Shown here piece by piece: positions 37,295 to 46,391 of a DNA stretch of 64,000 nt. The notes beneath the pieces were generated by a model that worked only from the letters and a program-made list of their open reading frames with translations, was not told the origin of the DNA and ran no database searches. Position 1 is the first letter of the stretch, and every line of letters begins with the position of its first letter. Made by a program: the position numbers and the translations under genes. The DNA lies in assembly GCF_003572205.1 (NCBI RefSeq), contig NZ_QXNY01000005.1, forward strand, positions 1 to 64,000, given 5' to 3'. Source of the DNA: Algihabitans albus. Its GTDB lineage: Bacteria; Pseudomonadota; Alphaproteobacteria; Kiloniellales; DSM-21159.

Positions 37295-37449
37295 GCCCTG
37301 CTCCGATTCTGTTTTCGCGGTCTGCAGTCTATGCATGGCCGGGTCGCTTCGCAGCCTCGTTTTAGGGTCAAGTTCTCGGCGCTTGCCGTGGGGGTGGCCG
37401 GCTATGCTTTACTCGCCGGAATTCGGGATACGAAAGATACGGAAAGGGG

Positions 37450-38817
37450 ATGTCGGGCATGATGACCTTCGAGGCGCTGCAGGCCGCTGTGGAAGCGGGT
37501 GAGATCGATACCGTGGTCATGGCTATGCCGGACCAGTTCGGCCGGCTGGTGGGTAAGCGCTTCCACGCCGTCTACTTCGTCGAGCAGGCTCACGAGGAAA
37601 CCCACGCCTGCGACTACCTCTTGGCCAACGACATCGATATGGAGCCGGTACCGGGCTACGCCGCGACCAACTGGGAGAAGGGTTACGGCGACTTCGTCCT
37701 GAAGCCGGACATGAAGACCCTGCGCCGCTTGCCTTGGCTGGAGGGCACGGCGCTGGTCCTCTGCGACGTCACCGACCACCACGGCGAGCCGGTACCGCAT
37801 GCGCCGCGCAGCATTCTGAAACGGCAGATCGAGCGGCTGGCCGCCCAGGAACGTCGTGCCTTCTGCGCCAGCGAGTTGGAGTTCTACCTTTTCGACGAGA
37901 CCTATGCCTCGGCGGATGCCAAGCGGTTTCAGGAGCTCGCGACCGCGGGCAGCTACATCGAGGACTACCATATCTTCCAAACCACCAAGGAAGAGCCGGT
38001 GATGCGGGCGATCCGCAATGGCCTGCAGGAGGCCGGTATTCCGGTGGAGAATTCGAAGGGCGAATGGGGCCCCGGCCAAGCCGAGATCAACGTGCGCTAT
38101 GCCGACGCGCTGGAGATGGCCGACCGCCACGTGATCCTGAAGAACGGGATCAAGGAGATCGCGCATCTCGCCGGTAAGTCCGTAACCTTCATGGCGAAGT
38201 GGAACTACGAGCTGGCCGGCAACTCCTGCCACATCCATGCCAGCGTTTGGGACGAGGCCGGCTCCAAGCCCCTGTTCTACGATGCGGACGCGCCGCAGAG
38301 CATGTCGGCGCTGATGCGGGCTTTCGTCGCCGGTCAGTTGGCTCATGCCGAGGAGATCACCTACTTCCTGGCGCCCTTCATCAACTCCTATAAGCGCTTC
38401 CAGGTCGGTACCTTCGCGCCGACCAAGGCGATCTGGAGTCTGGACAACCGTACCGCCGGGTTCCGGCTGGTCGGCGACGGGACCAGGAATGTGCGGATCG
38501 AGTGCCGGATCGGCGGAGCCGATTTGAACCCCTATCTCGCCTTTGCCGCGCTCTTGGCGGCCGGCATGGACGGCATGGAGCGTGGCCTGGAGCTGCCGCC
38601 GCCCTTCGCGGGCGACGCCTACCAAGGCGCGGAGCTGCGCAACGTGCCCAAGACGCTGCGCGCCGCGACAGAGGCGTTGGAGCGGTCGGAGCTGCTGCGC
38701 CAGGCCTTCGGTGACGATGTGGTGGAGCATTATCTGGTAACGGCGCGTTGGGAGCAGTTCGAGTACGATCGCCGCATTACCGATTGGGAACTGAAGCGCG
38801 GATTCGAGAGAGGCTGA
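37450..38817 (+). CDS. Glutamine synthetase family protein (ligase of unknown amine)
   Basis: The 455-residue protein has a Gln-synt_N domain (residues 10-100, VVMAMPDQFGRLVGKRF) and Gln-synt_C catalytic domain with ASELEFYLFDE (metal-binding Glu), NSKGEWGPGQAEINVRY, NSCHIHASVWDEAG and GTFAPTKAIWSLDNRTAGFRL. Compared with GlnA, it lacks the adenylylation loop and has NRTAGFRL in place of NRSA-IRIP, so it is a divergent member, of the type used for gamma-glutamylation of amines (PuuA/IpuC-like). It is first of a three-gene run with an amidotransferase and PLP enzyme, 13 bases to the next gene. Confidence 0.88.
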   Translation: MSGMMTFEALQAAVEAGEIDTVVMAMPDQFGRLVGKRFHAVYFVEQAHEETHACDYLLANDIDMEPVPGYAATNWEKGYGDFVLKPDMKTLRRLPWLEGTALVLCDVTDHHGEPVPHAPRSILKRQIERLAAQERRAFCASELEFYLFDETYASADAKRFQELATAGSYIEDYHIFQTTKEEPVMRAIRNGLQEAGIPVENSKGEWGPGQAEINVRYADALEMADRHVILKNGIKEIAHLAGKSVTFMAKWNYELAGNSCHIHASVWDEAGSKPLFYDADAPQSMSALMRAFVAGQLAHAEEITYFLAPFINSYKRFQVGTFAPTKAIWSLDNRTAGFRLVGDGTRNVRIECRIGGADLNPYLAFAALLAAGMDGMERGLELPPPFAGDAYQGAELRNVPKTLRAATEALERSELLRQAFGDDVVEHYLVTARWEQFEYDRRITDWELKRGFERG

Positions 38818-38830
38818 GGGCACTACGCCG

Positions 38831-39523
38831 ATGAAGCGCATCGCCATCGTCGAATGCGGCCCGGTGCCCGAGCCTCTGGTCGCGGTCCACGGCAGCTACC
38901 CGAAGATCTTCGCGGAGCTGCTGCAGCCGCTGGCCGGCACCGCTCTGTCTTTCGAGACCGTCTCGCCGATCGCCGGCGATGCCGTGGAGGCGCTGCGCGA
39001 CTTCGACGGTTTGCTGTTCACAGGGTCACGCTACGGAGTCTACGACGACTTACCCTGGATGCGCCCCTTGATGGCCGAGATCCGGGGTATGGCAGCTCGC
39101 GACCGCCCGCAGGTTGGCATCTGTTTCGGTCATCAGATCGTTGCGGCGGCGCTCGGAGGAGACGTCCGCAAGGCGGAGGCCGGTTGGGGTGCCGGCGTGC
39201 AGACCTACGATTTACGGGACCACCACGCCCCCAGCGAGGAGGTGCCGGTGTTCCACCAAGACCAGGTGATGACGCCACCGGAGGGCGCGCGCCGACTGGC
39301 GGGCAATGCCTTCTGTCCCAACGGCGGTTTCTCCTACGAGGCACCGATTCTGACCTATCAGTTCCATCCGGAGTTTTCGCGCCGCTACCTGGCCGACCTG
39401 ATCGACTACTGCGAGGGCGCGCGTCTGACGGCCGAGGAAGCCGCCGCCGCGCGAGCTTCCCTCGCACGCCATCGCCAGCCAACCGAGATTCTGAAACGTA
39501 TCGTCGTCCACCTCTCCAGCTAG
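38831..39523 (+). CDS. Class I glutamine amidotransferase
   Basis: The 230-residue protein has the class I glutaminase triad: nucleophile Cys in VGICFGHQIVAAALGG, and His/Glu in TYQFHPEFSRRY. It resembles GMP-synthase-type amidotransferase proteins that act alone, or gamma-glutamyl hydrolases. Placed 13 bases after the GS-like gene and 16 before the PLP enzyme gene, it may hydrolyse a gamma-glutamyl intermediate made by the GS-like protein or supply ammonia to it. No synthase domain is attached. Confidence 0.85.
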   Translation: MKRIAIVECGPVPEPLVAVHGSYPKIFAELLQPLAGTALSFETVSPIAGDAVEALRDFDGLLFTGSRYGVYDDLPWMRPLMAEIRGMAARDRPQVGICFGHQIVAAALGGDVRKAEAGWGAGVQTYDLRDHHAPSEEVPVFHQDQVMTPPEGARRLAGNAFCPNGGFSYEAPILTYQFHPEFSRRYLADLIDYCEGARLTAEEAAAARASLARHRQPTEILKRIVVHLSS

Positions 39524-39539
39524 GATTGAGAGACAGGCC

Positions 39540-40643
39540 ATGCAGCCGCCGCCCGCCACTCCAGGCGATCCACTTGATCGGGTCGACACCCCAGCTCTGC
39601 TGGTCGACCTCGACGCCTTCGAACGCAATTTGGACCGCATGGCGGCCGAGACCACAGCGCGTGGTCTGCGCCTGCGCCCGCATGCCAAGACCCACAAGTC
39701 GACGGACGTCGCCAAGGCCCAGATCGCACGGGGTGCCGTCGGTCTCTGCTGCCAGAAAGTCTCCGAGGCGGAAGCCCTCGTCGACGGCGGCGTCGAGGAT
39801 CTGCTGGTCAGCAACCAGGTGGCTGGCGGCCGTAAGTTGGGACGGCTGGCGCAGCTCGCGCGGCGGGCACGGATAGGCGTCTGCGTCGACGATGCCGGCA
39901 ACGCCGCGGACTTGGCGCGCGCGGCAGCGGCGGCGGACGCGGTGATCGACGTACTGATCGAGATCGACGTCGGGGCCGGCCGCTGCGGCCTGCGCGATCC
40001 AGAGGCCGTCGTACCGCTGGCGCAACAGATCGCCGCCGCTCCCTCTCTCAATTTCGCCGGACTGCAGGCCTACAACGGCACCGCCCAGCACCTGCGGGCA
40101 CCGGAGGAACGGCAATCCGCCATCGCGACCGCTGCCGAGATCGTGCGACGTGCGACAACGGCCCTTTCGGCGGCGGGCCTCGGCTGCGAGACGGTCGGCG
40201 GCGCCGGCACGGGGACCTACGCGCTGGAAATGGCCGAGGGCCTCTGGACCGAACTTCAGCCCGGTTCCTACTGCTTCATGGATGCCGACTACGCCGCCAA
40301 CGGGTCGCCGCCCGACTACGAGCAGAGTCTCACGGTCCTCGCCACGATCATGAGCGCGCCGGAAACGGGCTTCGCCGTCTGCGATGCCGGCCACAAAGCC
40401 TGCGCCATCGATTCTGGCTTGCCCCGGCTGGCGAGCCATCCAGCCGTCGCGCTGACCGGTGCCTCCGACGAGCACGGCAGCATCGCGCTGCCTGCCGGTT
40501 TGGCCCTGTCCGTTGGTGACCGCTTGCAGTTGATCCCCGGCCACATCGATCCGACGGTCAATCTGCACGACTGGTACGTTTGTCATCGCGGCGGCAGGGT
40601 CGAAGCCGTCTGGCCCGTTACGGCGCGGGGTGCGATGTTCTAA
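39540..40643 (+). CDS. DSD1-family PLP enzyme, D-threonine-aldolase type
   Basis: The 367-residue fold type III enzyme has the PLP lysine in RPHAKTHKS (Lys50) and an alanine-racemase-like barrel. The C-terminal domain ends with LIPGHIDPTVNLHDWYVCHR. In this family D-serine dehydratases bind zinc by His-x-Cys, while D-threonine and 3-hydroxyaspartate aldolases use His-x-Asp with Mg or Mn. Here it is His335-x-Asp337, favouring an aldolase cleaving a beta-hydroxy-D-amino acid into glycine and an aldehyde or glyoxylate. It ends the plus-strand trio and converges with the hyuB end. Confidence 0.82.
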   Translation: MQPPPATPGDPLDRVDTPALLVDLDAFERNLDRMAAETTARGLRLRPHAKTHKSTDVAKAQIARGAVGLCCQKVSEAEALVDGGVEDLLVSNQVAGGRKLGRLAQLARRARIGVCVDDAGNAADLARAAAAADAVIDVLIEIDVGAGRCGLRDPEAVVPLAQQIAAAPSLNFAGLQAYNGTAQHLRAPEERQSAIATAAEIVRRATTALSAAGLGCETVGGAGTGTYALEMAEGLWTELQPGSYCFMDADYAANGSPPDYEQSLTVLATIMSAPETGFAVCDAGHKACAIDSGLPRLASHPAVALTGASDEHGSIALPAGLALSVGDRLQLIPGHIDPTVNLHDWYVCHRGGRVEAVWPVTARGAMF

Positions 40644-40679
40644 GCGAAAGCTCAGTCGTCGGTCGCGTGGAGCTTTCTG

Positions 40680-42428
40680 CTAGTCCGTAGCGGCCTTGCG
40701 CCGCCTTGCCGTGCTCTCTGCATCGATGTCGCCGTTCTCGCTCAGAGCCACACCGAACAGCTCCAGCGCCTGAGCGGTTGTGTAGTAGCCATGGCGGACG
40801 TCGCGGGCGACCAGCGCGGCGTCTCGCGTAAAGGGATCGCCGTAGCCGCCGCCGCCGGGGGTCGAGACCTCGACCCGGTCTCCGGCCTTGACCGCGATGT
40901 CCTGGTCCTTGGAGAGGTGAGGGGGCTCGTAGGCTTCGCCGTTGCGCCAGACGGTGACGCGATTGCGCGCGCCGTCTCCGCCGCCGCGCGCGCCCTGAGG
41001 GCCGACGCGGCCATGGTCCATCACGAAGCTGGCGCGTGCTTCGCCGCGTCGTATCCTGACGCAATAGTCCACGCCGAAGCCGCCCCGCTGTGCGCCTGCG
41101 CCGCCCGAACCCTCGCGTAGAGCGTAGGTTTCGAACAGCACCGGATAGAGTTGTTCCACGACTTCGATAGGGGGAGTTTTGGAGATGCCGATGGTGGAGC
41201 AGCCGTTGGTCAGGCCGTCCAGCTCGGCCGCGCCGCCGTAACCGCCGCCGGAAATCTGGTACATCACGTAGGCGCGCTCGCGTGCCGGGTCCCAGCCGCC
41301 CAGCGCGAAGTTGCCGGAGGATCCGGCCGGCGCCGCCGTCACCCGTTCGGGAATCGCCTGAACCAGCGCCGCGAAGACGGCCTCGGCGATGCGCTGGGAG
41401 ACCTCGGCGGCGCATCCGGAGACCGGACGCGGATAGCGTGCATAGAGGAAGGTGCCGTCCGGATCGTCTATCTTCAACGGTACGAAGGTGCCCGCGTTGA
41501 TGGGAACTTCCGGGAAGATGTGCTTCATCGCCAGATAAACCGAGGAACGGGTGGTGGCGATCACCGAGTTCATCGGCCCCATGCAGGGCGGCGAGGATCG
41601 CGAGAGATCGAACCGCAGTTCGCTGCCTTCCTTGGTCACCTTCAGGCGAATGTAGAGCGGTTCGTCGACCACCCCATCGGAATCGACGACGGCTTCGCCG
41701 TCATAGACACCGTCGGGAATTGTCGCGATCTTGGCGCGCATCTGCTGTTCGGCGCGACTCTTCAGCTCGGCGATGGCCTGCTCGACAGTGGTCGCGCCAT
41801 AGCGCTCGATCATGGCCGCCAGGCGCCGCTTGCCCACTGTCAAGGCGGCGGCCTGAGCCTTGACGTCGCCGATGCGCTGGTCGGCGATGCGGATGTTGGA
41901 CGTTATGATCGCGTAGATCTCTTTGTCGAGCTGACCGCGCTTGAAGAGCTTGACCGGCGGCAGGCGCAGTCCCTCTTGCTCGACTTCGGTCGCATTGGCT
42001 GAGAAGCCGCCGGGCACGGCGCCGCCGATGTCCGGCCAGTGCCCGGTGTTGGCGAGCCAGGCGAAGACCTTGCCGTCGTGGAAGAAGGGGGCCACGAAGC
42101 GCACGTCCATCAGGTGCGTGCCGCCCAGGTAGGGGTCGTTGACGATGTAGACGTCGCCGTCCTCGGGCGGCGCGGTCTCGCCCTGCTTGATCTTGTCGAG
42201 GACGGCCATGGTCGAATACTGCATGGTGCCGACGAAGACCGGCAGTCCCAGGTCGCCTTGCGCGATCAACTCGCCGGTCTCGGCATGGTAGATGCCGTCG
42301 GAGCGGTCGTTGGCTTCGGCGATCACCGGCGAAAAAGCCGAACGGCTGAAGGCCAGATCCATTTCGTTGCAGACCTGCTGCAGGCCGTTTTGGATCACCG
42401 TCAGAGTGACGGGGTCGAGCGTGGTCAT
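40680..42428 (-). CDS. Hydantoinase B / oxoprolinase beta subunit
   Basis: The 582-residue HyuB-type subunit begins with DPVTLTVIQNGLQQVCNEMD, followed by ANDRSDGIYHAETGELIAQG and NDPYLGGTHLMDVRFVAPFF, typical of the family. It ends with the EVSTPGGGGYGDPFTRD motif. With HyuA it forms an ATP-dependent cyclic amide hydrolase (N-methylhydantoinase, 5-oxoprolinase, acetone carboxylase-like). Its start overlaps the DUF4406 gene by 4 bases. It is the last gene of the 12-gene operon. The substrate in this context may be a cyclic amide derived from an N-heterocycle. Confidence 0.93.
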   Translation of the reverse strand: MTTLDPVTLTVIQNGLQQVCNEMDLAFSRSAFSPVIAEANDRSDGIYHAETGELIAQGDLGLPVFVGTMQYSTMAVLDKIKQGETAPPEDGDVYIVNDPYLGGTHLMDVRFVAPFFHDGKVFAWLANTGHWPDIGGAVPGGFSANATEVEQEGLRLPPVKLFKRGQLDKEIYAIITSNIRIADQRIGDVKAQAAALTVGKRRLAAMIERYGATTVEQAIAELKSRAEQQMRAKIATIPDGVYDGEAVVDSDGVVDEPLYIRLKVTKEGSELRFDLSRSSPPCMGPMNSVIATTRSSVYLAMKHIFPEVPINAGTFVPLKIDDPDGTFLYARYPRPVSGCAAEVSQRIAEAVFAALVQAIPERVTAAPAGSSGNFALGGWDPARERAYVMYQISGGGYGGAAELDGLTNGCSTIGISKTPPIEVVEQLYPVLFETYALREGSGGAGAQRGGFGVDYCVRIRRGEARASFVMDHGRVGPQGARGGGDGARNRVTVWRNGEAYEPPHLSKDQDIAVKAGDRVEVSTPGGGGYGDPFTRDAALVARDVRHGYYTTAQALELFGVALSENGDIDAESTARRRKAATD

Positions 42429-42784
42429 GGTTTGGACTCCGCCGTTGGTTCGGGCAGTTCCTCGAGGTCGGTAAAGACCGGTTTTCCGGCGGCGCGAAAG
42501 CGCTCGACCTCGGCGTCCGCGCCGGTCGAGGCCCCGCCGATCCTCAGGACGGCGTCGCAGCGTTCGGCCAGGGCCAGCGAGATCGGCATCATCAAGTCGT
42601 CGAAACGCGCCTCGCCGGCCTGCTCGATCAGCGGCAGGGCGTTGTTGACGCCGATCACCGGGACGTGGCCGCGTTCGAAAACCGCCAAGGCCATGCGGTT
42701 CATCTCACGCAGGTTTTCGCGGCGCGTCTCCGCATCCGCGGCGCCGGCGCTGTAGGGGCCGGCCACCATGATCCAGAGCCTCAT
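42425..42784 (-). CDS. DUF4406-like small protein between hyuA and hyuB
   Basis: The 119-residue protein starts RLWIMVAGPYSAGAADAETR, then has ALAVFERGHVPVIGVNNALP and AERCDAVLRIGGASTGADAEVE. This is the pattern of DUF4406 and nucleoside 2-deoxyribosyltransferase-like folds, with a glycine loop, a helix and a C-terminal acidic segment. It is translationally coupled on both sides (4-base overlaps with hyuA and hyuB), suggesting that it works with the hydantoinase. No established function is known to me. Confidence 0.7.
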   Translation of the reverse strand: MRLWIMVAGPYSAGAADAETRRENLREMNRMALAVFERGHVPVIGVNNALPLIEQAGEARFDDLMMPISLALAERCDAVLRIGGASTGADAEVERFRAAGKPVFTDLEELPEPTAESKP

Positions 42785-44847
42785 GCTGTGCCCACCCGCC
42801 CGGTGGAAACGATCAGGTTGCCGTAGGCATCGACGGTCAGGGAGTCCCGAGGCTCCACGACCAAGGTGGTGTCGAGTTGCTGCACGATGGCGGGGCCGGT
42901 CAGCCCGGCGCCGAAGGGCAGCTTGTCGCGTGCGTAGACCGGTGTGTCCTGCCAGCCGCCCTGTCCGTACCAGACTGGCCTTTCGCCGAGGACGGCATCC
43001 TCCAGACGGTTGGCACGGGCTTCCGGCGGTAGCAGTGCCTCCAGCGCCACCGAGGGACGCTTGCCGATTACGGCTGTGTGCAGATTGACCAGAACGGGCC
43101 GAATCTCCGGCAGTTCCACCGCGAAGCGTTGCCAGTAGGCCTTGGCGAAGGCCTCGTGCAGTGCTGCGCGGCCGATCTGCGGGTCTTCCACCGCGATGGT
43201 CAGCAGATGAGTCTGTCCCTGGAATTGCATATCGGCGAAGTAGAGCGACTGGGTCTCCTCAACGGCGACGCCTTCGCGTTCGATGGTCGCAAGACCTTCG
43301 GCGGTCTGTTCGGCATAAACGGCTTCGACTTCCTGCATGTCGGCCAGCGGCAGGGGCACGTTGAGGGTGCGCACGTAATCGTGCCGAAGATCGGCGACGA
43401 TACAGCCCAGCGCATTGGTTATGCCGGGCCGTGCGGGAATCAGCACCGTCGGGATCGCGAGCTCGCGGGCCAGCGCGGTGGCGTGCAGCGGCCCTGCGCC
43501 GCCGAAGGCGAAGAGGGCGAAGTCGCGCGGGTCGTGACCGCGGGCGAGAGAAACCATACGGATCGCACCGGCCATCTTGTCGTTCGCGATGCGCAGCACG
43601 GCCGCCGCCGCCTCTTCGCCGGTCAGGCCGAGGCGTTCGCCAACCTCCCGTTCGAAGGCCGCACACAGGTCATCGAGTGAGACCGGACTGTCGACCGATA
43701 GCAGCCGAGCGGGATCGAGCCGGCCGAGCAGCAGGTTGGCGTCGGTGATGGTGGGGCGGGTGCCGCCGCGCCCGAAGCAGATCGGCCCGGGCGCCGCGCC
43801 GGCGCTTTCCGGACCGACCTGCAGCAACCCGGCTTCATCCACCGAGGCAAGGCTGCCGCCGCCCGAACCGATCGTGTGCACGTCGACCATCGGCACATGG
43901 ATCGGCATGGCATACTCCAGCTCCAACTCGCTGGAGACCGCTGGCACGCTGTCCAGGATCAGACCGACGTCGGTCGATGTGCCGCCCATGTCGTAGGTGA
44001 TGAGGTTGGCCTGGCCAGAGGCACGGGCCGTGAAGGCCGCCGCCATGACGCCGGACGCCGGGCCGGACATAACCGTCTTGACCGCTTCGGCGGCCGCAAT
44101 CTTGGCGGCAACGGTGCCGCCGTTGCCCTGCATGAGCAGCAGGTCGCGGCCGTAGCCCTGCGTCTTCAACTCTCTGGCAAGCTTCCCGAGGTAACGGTCC
44201 AGAACCGGCTGCACCGCCGCATTGACTGCAGCCGTCGTGCCGCGCTCGTACTCCCGGAACTCGCTGAGGATGGCATGGCCGAGCGTGACGTAGGCGTTCG
44301 GCCAAAGCTCGCGCGCGATCTCACCCGCGCGCAGTTCGTGTTCGGGATGGCGGTAGGCGTGCAGGAAGTGGATCACCAGCGCGTCGCAGCCCGCCTCAAG
44401 CAGGTGCCGGCAGGCCGCGCCGACTGCGGCTTCGTCAAGCGGTGTCAGCACCTCGCCGTCGGCATCGACCCGCTCGGGGACTTCCAGGCGCAGCTCGCGC
44501 GGGATCAGCGGCTCGAAGCGGCCGTACATGCCATAGGGTTGCGGGCGGGTGCGCCGTCCCAGCTCCAACACGTCACGAAAGCCGGCAGTGGTGATCAGCC
44601 CGACCTTGGCGATCTTACGCTCGAGCAGAGCGTTGGTGGTGGTGGTGGTGCCATGCACCAGTTCGGCAACGGTGGAAAGCTCGGCACCTGCCTCTTTCAA
44701 CGCGGCAAGTACGCCGAAGGCCTGATTGTCGAGGGTCGTGGGGACTTTGGCGAGGCCGAGCCGGGCCGCCCCGTCGGCGCCCCGTTCCATCAGGATCAGG
44801 TCGGTAAAGGTTCCGCCCACGTCGACGCCGACGACGACTGCACTCAT
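42781..44847 (-). CDS. Hydantoinase A / oxoprolinase alpha subunit
   Basis: The 688-residue HyuA-type subunit has the ASKHA ATP-binding start VVGVDVGGTFTDLILMERG. It continues with HGTTTTTNALLERKIAKVGL, NLITYDMGGTSTDVGLI for the adenosine/phosphate site and FALFAFGGAGPLHATALARE near the end. It is full length. It couples ATP hydrolysis to opening or phosphorylation of an amide or enol, working with HyuB. It is 42 bases downstream of livF and overlaps the DUF4406 gene by 4 bases. Confidence 0.93.
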   Translation of the reverse strand: MSAVVVGVDVGGTFTDLILMERGADGAARLGLAKVPTTLDNQAFGVLAALKEAGAELSTVAELVHGTTTTTNALLERKIAKVGLITTAGFRDVLELGRRTRPQPYGMYGRFEPLIPRELRLEVPERVDADGEVLTPLDEAAVGAACRHLLEAGCDALVIHFLHAYRHPEHELRAGEIARELWPNAYVTLGHAILSEFREYERGTTAAVNAAVQPVLDRYLGKLARELKTQGYGRDLLLMQGNGGTVAAKIAAAEAVKTVMSGPASGVMAAAFTARASGQANLITYDMGGTSTDVGLILDSVPAVSSELELEYAMPIHVPMVDVHTIGSGGGSLASVDEAGLLQVGPESAGAAPGPICFGRGGTRPTITDANLLLGRLDPARLLSVDSPVSLDDLCAAFEREVGERLGLTGEEAAAAVLRIANDKMAGAIRMVSLARGHDPRDFALFAFGGAGPLHATALARELAIPTVLIPARPGITNALGCIVADLRHDYVRTLNVPLPLADMQEVEAVYAEQTAEGLATIEREGVAVEETQSLYFADMQFQGQTHLLTIAVEDPQIGRAALHEAFAKAYWQRFAVELPEIRPVLVNLHTAVIGKRPSVALEALLPPEARANRLEDAVLGERPVWYGQGGWQDTPVYARDKLPFGAGLTGPAIVQQLDTTLVVEPRDSLTVDAYGNLIVSTGRVGTA

Positions 44848-44889
44848 CGTTTCTCTTTTCTCTTCTTTTGCCTATCGGTCTCTGTTTTT

Positions 44890-45609
44890 TCACACCGTCA
44901 GGTAAGCTTGGCGCACGGTCTCGTCCGCCATCAACTCGGTCATGCTGCCCTGATAGCGGATGCGTCCGCTTTCGATCACGTAGGCACGGTCGGACAGCGC
45001 TCGAGCGAAAAAGAGATTCTGCTCGCTCAACAGAACGGTCAGGCCTTCGTGCTTCAATTTGGTAATGGTGCGCGCCATCTGCTCGACGATCACGGGCGCG
45101 AGGCCTTCCGACGGCTCGTCTAGCAGAATGGTGTCGGGGTTGCCCATCAGCGAGCGTGCGATGGTCAACATCTGTTGCTCGCCACCGGACATGCGTCCGC
45201 CCGGCCGGTCGCGCATCTCGGCGAGATTGGGGAAGAGCTCGAATAGGCGCTCCGGCGTCCACTCCGGCGCGCCTTCGCGAGGCGGTTGGCGGCCGACCTC
45301 CAGATTCTCCATCACGGTCAGGTTGGTGAAGATCCGCCGTTCCTCCGGGACATAGCCGAGCCCGGCCTGCGAGATGCGGTAGGAGGGCTGGCCGGAGATG
45401 TCGAGGCCGTTGAGATTGCGCTTGCCTCGGGCGTCGCTCACCAGACCGACGATGGACTTTAGCGTCGTCGACTTGCCGGCGCCGTTGCGGCCGAGCAGCG
45501 CGACCACTTCACCCTTGCCGACCGAGAGGGAAACATCGAAGAGAATATGGGCCCGGCCGTAAAAGGCATTCAGCCCGTCGACTGTAAGCGCGGGTACATC
45601 CGGGGTCAT
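44890..45609 (-). CDS. Branched-chain-type ABC transporter ATPase (LivF type)
   Basis: The 239-residue ATPase has VDGLNAFYGRAHILFDVSL, Walker A GRNGAGKST, KSIVGLVSD, ERRIFTNLTVMENL, the signature MSGGEQQMLTIARSLMG and Walker B ILLDEPSEGLAPVIVEQM, all LivF hallmarks. It energises import together with LivG. Its start overlaps the livG stop by 4 bases. In this operon the importer is likely for the heterocyclic or related substrate rather than amino acids, but that is inferred from context. Confidence 0.92.
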   Translation of the reverse strand: MTPDVPALTVDGLNAFYGRAHILFDVSLSVGKGEVVALLGRNGAGKSTTLKSIVGLVSDARGKRNLNGLDISGQPSYRISQAGLGYVPEERRIFTNLTVMENLEVGRQPPREGAPEWTPERLFELFPNLAEMRDRPGGRMSGGEQQMLTIARSLMGNPDTILLDEPSEGLAPVIVEQMARTITKLKHEGLTVLLSEQNLFFARALSDRAYVIESGRIRYQGSMTELMADETVRQAYLTV

Positions 45610-46391
45610 GCGCGCGCCTCCATTCCGCGCTGTGCCGCTTCGACGCCGCTGCCGCCCAGATAGATGCGCTGCACCTCCGGATTCTCACGCACAGCGTCCG
45701 GCGTACCGGCGGCGACCGTGCGGCCGCGGTCGAGCACCAGCAGGGTATCGGCGTGGGTGAAGACAACGTCCATATCGTGCTCGGTGAAGAGCACCGAGAT
45801 GCCGCGTTCCCGCACGATGTCGGCGGTCAGGGCCATCAGCGCGATCCGTTCCTTGGGCGCCATGCCCGCGGTCGGTTCGTCCATCAGCAGGAGGCGCGGG
45901 TCGTGTGCAAGCGCGATCGCAAGCTCGACCCGCTTGATGTCGCCGTAGGCCAGCAGACCGCACTGCCGCTCAGCCTGGTCAGCCATGCCGACCCGCTCCA
46001 GCACGGCCAGGGCTTCGGCCCGATAGAGTCTGCGCGCGGTCGGCAACAAGGCGCGTAGGCGGTTACGGTGGCTGATAAAGGCCATCTGCACGTTCTCCAC
46101 CACCGTCATCGCCGTGAAGGTGGCGGCGACCTGAAAGGTGCGCCCAACGCCCAGCCGCCAGATCCGGCGCGGCGGCAGGCCTGCAATATCCTGTCCGGCC
46201 AGGCGGACCCGCCCGGCATCTGGCAGCAGCTGCCCGCCGACCATGTTGAAGCAGGTGGACTTGCCGGCACCGTTCGGCCCGATGATGGCGAACAGCCGGC
46301 CGGCCGCCACTTCGAAAGATACGGTATCGACCGCGACCACGCCGCCGAAGGCCTTGCGCAGTCCTTCGACCTGCAATACCGCCTCCGTCAT
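45606..46391 (-). CDS. Branched-chain-type ABC transporter ATPase (LivG type)
   Basis: The 261-residue ATPase has LRKAFGGVVAVDTVSFEV, Walker A GPNGAGKST, GVGRTFQVAATFTAMTVVENV, signature LAYGDIKRVELAIALA (Gly-Asp in place of GGEQ), Walker B LLMDEPTAGMAPKERI and switch HD in LFTEHDMDVVFTHAD. The LivG-type C-terminal region follows. Overlaps of 4 bases with livF on one side and with the permease on the other show translational coupling. Confidence 0.92.
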   Translation of the reverse strand: MTEAVLQVEGLRKAFGGVVAVDTVSFEVAAGRLFAIIGPNGAGKSTCFNMVGGQLLPDAGRVRLAGQDIAGLPPRRIWRLGVGRTFQVAATFTAMTVVENVQMAFISHRNRLRALLPTARRLYRAEALAVLERVGMADQAERQCGLLAYGDIKRVELAIALAHDPRLLLMDEPTAGMAPKERIALMALTADIVRERGISVLFTEHDMDVVFTHADTLLVLDRGRTVAAGTPDAVRENPEVQRIYLGGSGVEAAQRGMEARA

